Positions 31,329 through 33,955 of a DNA stretch of 33,955 nt are shown here, in pieces. Below the pieces are notes generated by a model. It made no database searches and was not told where the DNA came from. It saw only the letters and a list, made by a program, of their open reading frames with translations. Made by a program: the position numbers and the translations under genes. The stretch is from Candidatus Gastranaerophilales bacterium. Lineage in GTDB: Bacteria > Cyanobacteriota > Vampirovibrionia > Gastranaerophilales > Gastranaerophilaceae. The DNA lies in NCBI GenBank assembly GCA_944323735.1, contig CALUTO010000022.1, positions 1-33,955 on the forward strand, given 5' to 3'. Positions within the stretch are counted from its first letter, which is position 1; the number at the start of each line of letters is the position of its first letter.

Positions 31329-31994
31329 TTAGTCCAGTTTTCCCTCATCAAGGAGATTTTGCACTTTTTCCACAATTATTTTATGTATCTCATAAACGCC
31401 GAGAGTGCCGTCTATTGAAACAAAATGGTAATCCTTTTTCATCTGTTCATATTCAGTAAGACATTTGTCCTGATAAATAGTAAAGCTTTTATAAAAATCC
31501 GAACTCAAGCCTATATCCCTTCCTGATTCCCAGTAGTCAAGTCCGGTTGTGCCGATAACCCTTTTTAAAAGCACATCAACAGGCATATCAAGATAAAAAA
31601 CGAGATCCGGTTCGGGTGCAAAATCGTATAGCTTTTCTACCCATTCAAAATCAAGCCCCCTCACAACATCTCTGGCAAAAGCCGTATATTTATATCTGTC
31701 CATCAGAACAACAAATCCGGCATTTAAAGCAGGTATAATAGTGTTTTCAAGTCTGTCTGCAAAATCAGCGGCATACAAAAGGCTGAATGTCGTTGCATTG
31801 AGCAGGTTTCTGTCTTTTGCATCATCTATAACATTTGCAATAAGTCTTGAAGTTTTCCATTCACTGACCATTGCCCCGTAGCTTTTTTCCTCAATCCAGT
31901 GCTTCAAAAGTTCAATCTGGGTCGATTTACCCGAGCCGTCTGTACCTTCAATCACTATCAAAAGACCGTTATGAGTGTTATTTTTTGTATTCAT
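31329..31994 (-). CDS. Thymidylate-kinase-like P-loop kinase, copy 2
   Basis: 221 residues of the dTMP kinase fold. P-loop IEGTDGSGKST (15-25), DRY at 99-101 in LMDRYKYTAFARD, and a LADFADRLE-like helix (YAADFADRLE). The canonical Tmk elements TREPGGT and DRYxxSxxAYQG are replaced by SEWKTSRLI and DRYKYTAFARD, so it belongs to a divergent subfamily and its substrate need not be dTMP. Strongly similar to the gene just upstream; its ATG shares a base with that gene's stop (TAATG), so the two are translated together and may form a heterodimer. No lid-type Arg cluster is obvious. It is followed 68 bp later by ftsI, which has its own promoter. Confidence 0.85.
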   Translation of the reverse strand: MNTKNNTHNGLLIVIEGTDGSGKSTQIELLKHWIEEKSYGAMVSEWKTSRLIANVIDDAKDRNLLNATTFSLLYAADFADRLENTIIPALNAGFVVLMDRYKYTAFARDVVRGLDFEWVEKLYDFAPEPDLVFYLDMPVDVLLKRVIGTTGLDYWESGRDIGLSSDFYKSFTIYQDKCLTEYEQMKKDYHFVSIDGTLGVYEIHKIIVEKVQNLLDEGKLD

Positions 31995-32665
31995 TATAAA
32001 ATAATTCCTTTTTTTGCAAGAATATCGATAACCAGTTTTCTCATTTCGAGCTGTTTTGCATGAATTGACTGTTTGGCATCAATGGACACAAGCCCGTATT
32101 CCTCAACCATTTTTTCATATTCATTATTTACCCTGTTCTGGAAAATAACATAGCTTTTATAAGGGTTGTTGCTGAGTTTCAAATCCATACCGGCTTCGTA
32201 AAATCCGGGAGTTCTGTTTGAGCATATACGTTCCAGAGAAATTTCGGCAGAAATAGAATAATACAGAGCTAAATCCGGTTTTATCGCAAAACCATACATA
32301 TTTCTGACCCAGTCTCTGTCAACGCCACGTGCGACATCTCTTGCAAAAGCTGTATAAACATATCTGTCAGCAAGTACAATAAACCCAGCCTTCATCGCAG
32401 GAATAATAACCTGCTCCAGTCTGTCAGCAAAATCAACCGCATGCAAAAGACTGAATGTTCTCGGGCTCAAAAGATTTTTTTTCTTAGCTCTTTTTGTAGT
32501 CTGGGAAATCAAATCAGAAGAATTCCATTCTGTATAGATAACATCAAGATTTTTAGATTTAAGCCAGTCTCTTAAAATCCCTATCTGGGTCGATTTACCC
32601 GAGCCGTCAATTCCTTCTACACAAATTAATGTCCCCGCCAGTCCGTGCTTTTTTAAAAATCTCAC
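31994..32665 (-). CDS. Thymidylate-kinase-like P-loop kinase, copy 1
   Basis: 223 residues, start GTG at 32665 preceded by TGAGGAAA. P-loop VEGIDGSGKST (16-26), DRYVYTAFARDVARG (100-114), HAVDFADRLE helix and a TEWNSSDLI segment in place of TREPGGT. It shares the same block order and spacing with the downstream copy (TFSLL.A.DFADRLE..IIPA..AGF.VL.DRY.YTAFARD), so the pair arose by tandem duplication. Family membership (thymidylate kinase superfamily) is secure; substrate is not. A canonical Tmk is not present in the window. Alternatives are another nucleoside monophosphate or a sugar/polyol substrate. The preceding 120 bp contains a GC-rich hairpin belonging to the upstream gene. Confidence 0.85.
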   Translation of the reverse strand: MRFLKKHGLAGTLICVEGIDGSGKSTQIGILRDWLKSKNLDVIYTEWNSSDLISQTTKRAKKKNLLSPRTFSLLHAVDFADRLEQVIIPAMKAGFIVLADRYVYTAFARDVARGVDRDWVRNMYGFAIKPDLALYYSISAEISLERICSNRTPGFYEAGMDLKLSNNPYKSYVIFQNRVNNEYEKMVEEYGLVSIDAKQSIHAKQLEMRKLVIDILAKKGIIL

Positions 32666-32741
32666 AGTTTCCTCACGTAATTTATTACATAAATTAAATT
32701 ATATATTTAAATATGATACCATATTTTTATACATACCGGAA

Positions 32742-32766
32742 CAGCCGGCTGAACATCAGCCGGCTG
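32742..32766 (-). terminator. Hairpin after the small coiled-coil gene
   Basis: CAGCCGGCTG, spacer AACAT, CAGCCGGCTG. Each arm is itself a perfect palindrome, so the element is both a direct and an inverted repeat. It lies 20 bp after the stop of the 94-residue gene; no T-run follows immediately on the minus strand, so termination is probable rather than certain. Confidence 0.5.
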
Positions 32767-32786
32767 CTGCTATATGAAATGATCAA

Positions 32787-33071
32787 TTAAGCCGAAAAAC
32801 TAAAGGAGCTTGCACCGCCTGTTTCTGCGACTGGTGTGTTGCCAAAGAGCGGTTCGTCATTGCCTTTTTCTTTGTTAATTTCATTATTTCTATCTGTCAT
32901 TTCTGTTTCAAGCCGTACCATTTTAGCCTCAATTAATGCCAGCTGGCTTTTGTACTGATCGCCGCCTTTAGCCTCCAAATCTTCTTTTTGTTTTTCAAGA
33001 TTTTGATATTCAGTTTTTTTTGACCAATCAGAAACAGACACAAACTGAATTGCATTAAGATTAAATGACAT
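32787..33071 (-). CDS. Small coiled-coil protein, function unknown
   Basis: 94 residues, not recognised. Residues 1-16 are apolar with a beta character (MSFNLNAIQFVSVSDW), residues 18-68 form a charged coiled coil (KKTEYQNLEKQKEDLEAKG, SQLALIEAKMVRLETEMTD), and the tail is Gly/Ser/Phe-rich (GGASSFSFSA). AAAGGAAA precedes the ATG. No signal peptide, yet the helical-hairpin build and size resemble export substrates or their chaperones; this is only a resemblance. Divergent from rsmD. Confidence 0.72.
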   Translation of the reverse strand: MSFNLNAIQFVSVSDWSKKTEYQNLEKQKEDLEAKGGDQYKSQLALIEAKMVRLETEMTDRNNEINKEKGNDEPLFGNTPVAETGGASSFSFSA

Positions 33072-33185
33072 AGCTCATTTCCTTTCTTGCTTACTCACTC
33101 ACAAATTACATATATATAAAGTATATAAAAAATGCAAAATTTCATTTTTTAAAAATTATGTTACATATCTTTACAAATGCGGATT

Positions 33186-33206
33186 GCTTAATCAGGCTTA
33201 TTAAGC
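33186..33206. promoter_or_regulatory. 7-bp inverted repeat between divergent genes
   Basis: GCTTAAT, 7-nt spacer, ATTAAGC. Perfect symmetry, 41 bp before the rsmD start, in the shared upstream region. It contains an AATCAGGCTTA 11-mer that also occurs at 15240-15250. Confidence 0.3.
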
Positions 33207-33232
33207 TCAATACAAATACCGGTGTGTTTTTA

Positions 33233-33241
33233 TGATAAAAT
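33233..33241 (+). promoter_or_regulatory. Extended -10 promoter of rsmD
   Basis: TGATAAAAT (TGn plus TAAAAT) ends exactly 6 nt before the rsmD ATG; no Shine-Dalgarno is present, so the message is probably leaderless. Confidence 0.5.
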
Positions 33242-33247
33242 TAATGT

Positions 33248-33781
33248 ATGCAGATTACCGGCGGATATTTAAAATCAAGAAAAATAAACTCACCCACAGG
33301 CGGCAACGTGCGGCCTACTCTTTCACAGGTAAGAGAAAGCGTATTTAGTATTTTGAAAAGTCTTACTGATTTTGAAGGTCTGTTTTTTCTTGATGCCTTT
33401 GCAGGTTCGGGAATAATGGGATTTGAGGCAATATCAAGAGGGTTTGAAAATTCTGTGTTCATAGAAAAAGACAAAAAGACTTTTTTTGCATTAAAAGAAA
33501 ATGCAGAAAAACTGTCATTAGAACCTGTTTTTTACAAAGGCGACACTCTGAAAATACTGGTTCTTATCAACCAACAGTTTGATGTTATTTATATTGACCC
33601 GCCGTACAGAGAAGGACTGTATGAAAAAACACTGAATATAATACAGCAAAAATCGCTTTTAAAACCGGACGGGTTTATTGTACTGGAACACCTGAAAGAA
33701 ACAATGATAAATTTTTCAGAATTTAATATTTTAAAACAAAAAAACTATGGGGAAAAATCAATTACTATATTAAGAAATTAA
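33248..33781 (+). CDS. rsmD: 16S rRNA (guanine(966)-N2)-methyltransferase RsmD
   Basis: 177 residues, close to family length. RsmD methylates G966 of 16S rRNA during 30S assembly using SAM. Visible motifs: the N-terminal ITGGYLKSRKINSPTGGNVR followed by RPTLSQVRESVF (family signature RPT...REALFN), the SAM site LDAFAGSGIMGFEA (48-61), and the catalytic DPPY at 117-120 in IYIDPPYREGLY. The ATG at 33248 has no ribosome site; an extended -10 precedes it by 6 nt. coaD commonly follows rsmD in bacteria, but here the next frame begins a different protein. Confidence 0.94.
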   Translation: MQITGGYLKSRKINSPTGGNVRPTLSQVRESVFSILKSLTDFEGLFFLDAFAGSGIMGFEAISRGFENSVFIEKDKKTFFALKENAEKLSLEPVFYKGDTLKILVLINQQFDVIYIDPPYREGLYEKTLNIIQQKSLLKPDGFIVLEHLKETMINFSEFNILKQKNYGEKSITILRN

Positions 33782-33909
33782 TTTAACCGCAGGTTTTCTG
33801 CATTTATTTTAATACGTTGTAATTATATAACTTTATGTACAACCGGTATACCGTGATATCGATTCTTTTCCACCTAAAGCATCAGTGAAACCAAATAACA
33901 GGGAAAAGG

Positions 33910-33955
33910 ATGATAACAACAAATTTCAACCCGTCAGTAATAACGACGCAGAGAA
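33910..33955 (+). CDS. Start of an unfinished gene at the window edge
   Basis: ATG at 33910, preceded by GGGAAAAGG, opens a frame that runs off the window: MITTNFNPSVITTQR. The short polar Asn/Thr-rich N-terminus resembles those of the other small unrecognised proteins here. Fifteen codons are too few to name it, and it does not look like CoaD. Confidence 0.45.
   Translation, partial: MITTNFNPSVITTQR

Noticed and set aside
1-33955. tRNA or rRNA genes, CRISPR arrays, insertion sequences, prophage
   Set aside because: I looked for T-loop-like sequences, regularly spaced repeats, transposase-like proteins and terminal inverted repeats and found none. A tRNA scan and repeat search would settle this.

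Overview
The window is about 34 kb of low-GC bacterial chromosome. The gene content points to a diderm, flagellated bacterium with meso-DAP peptidoglycan: MurA, a DAP-type MurE, an FtsI-type transpeptidase, FlhA and ThyX. It also has an actinobacterial/firmicute-style MurT, and many short lineage-specific proteins with no recognisable domain. From general knowledge this mix best fits the non-photosynthetic gut cyanobacteria (Vampirovibrionia/Melainabacteria, Gastranaerophilales). That is an inference, because no rRNA gene is present. No tRNA, CRISPR array, insertion sequence, integrase or phage gene was seen, so the region looks like ordinary chromosome with islands of orphan genes.

Layout. 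1-1.75 kb: murA (TTG start) coupled to a small protein built from two RWYDxDPV repeats. 1.77-4.6 kb: an EamA transporter, a 485-residue HExxH protein without a signal peptide, and a 48-residue membrane microprotein. 4.7-8.3 kb (minus strand): coaBC, a NIF3-family gene and a secreted protein overlap head to tail, followed by a secreted parvulin and a secreted SH3-like protein. 8.74-9.17 kb: a single EF-hand gene interrupted by one in-frame stop at codon 7. 9.2-11.5 kb (minus): rpsB-tsf behind a structured leader, and rpsO. 11.7 kb: thyX. 12.5-16.5 kb: two divergent pairs of unknown genes (800 and 76 residues on the minus strand; 240 and 145 residues on the plus strand) around a perfect 12-bp inverted repeat. 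16.5 kb: an orphan ribbon-helix-helix regulator. 16.9-19.6 kb: divergent murT and folC with overlapping promoters. 19.6 kb: a NarL-type regulator.

20.4-27.0 kb (minus) is one tight seven-gene run: flhA, a PilZ protein, a small membrane protein, a sensor histidine kinase, an HD-GYP response regulator, a small helical protein and a receiver-domain protein. It probably links phosphorelay and cyclic-di-GMP signalling to the flagellar export gate. 27.1-27.9 kb holds two unknown genes. 28.0-32.7 kb (minus) holds two tandem thymidylate-kinase-like genes, ftsI and murE, a remnant of a division and cell-wall cluster. The right end has a small coiled-coil gene, rsmD and the start of an unfinished gene.

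The most notable observations are a recurring promoter architecture in which a (usually extended) -10 box ends exactly 6 nt before the ATG (coaBC, folC, ftsI, rsmD; murT nearly so), implying leaderless mRNAs; the flhA-linked signalling operon with a degenerate HD-GYP site; the four-gene orphan locus at 12.5-16.5 kb; the HExxH protein; the interrupted EF-hand gene; and a MurT without an adjacent GatD.
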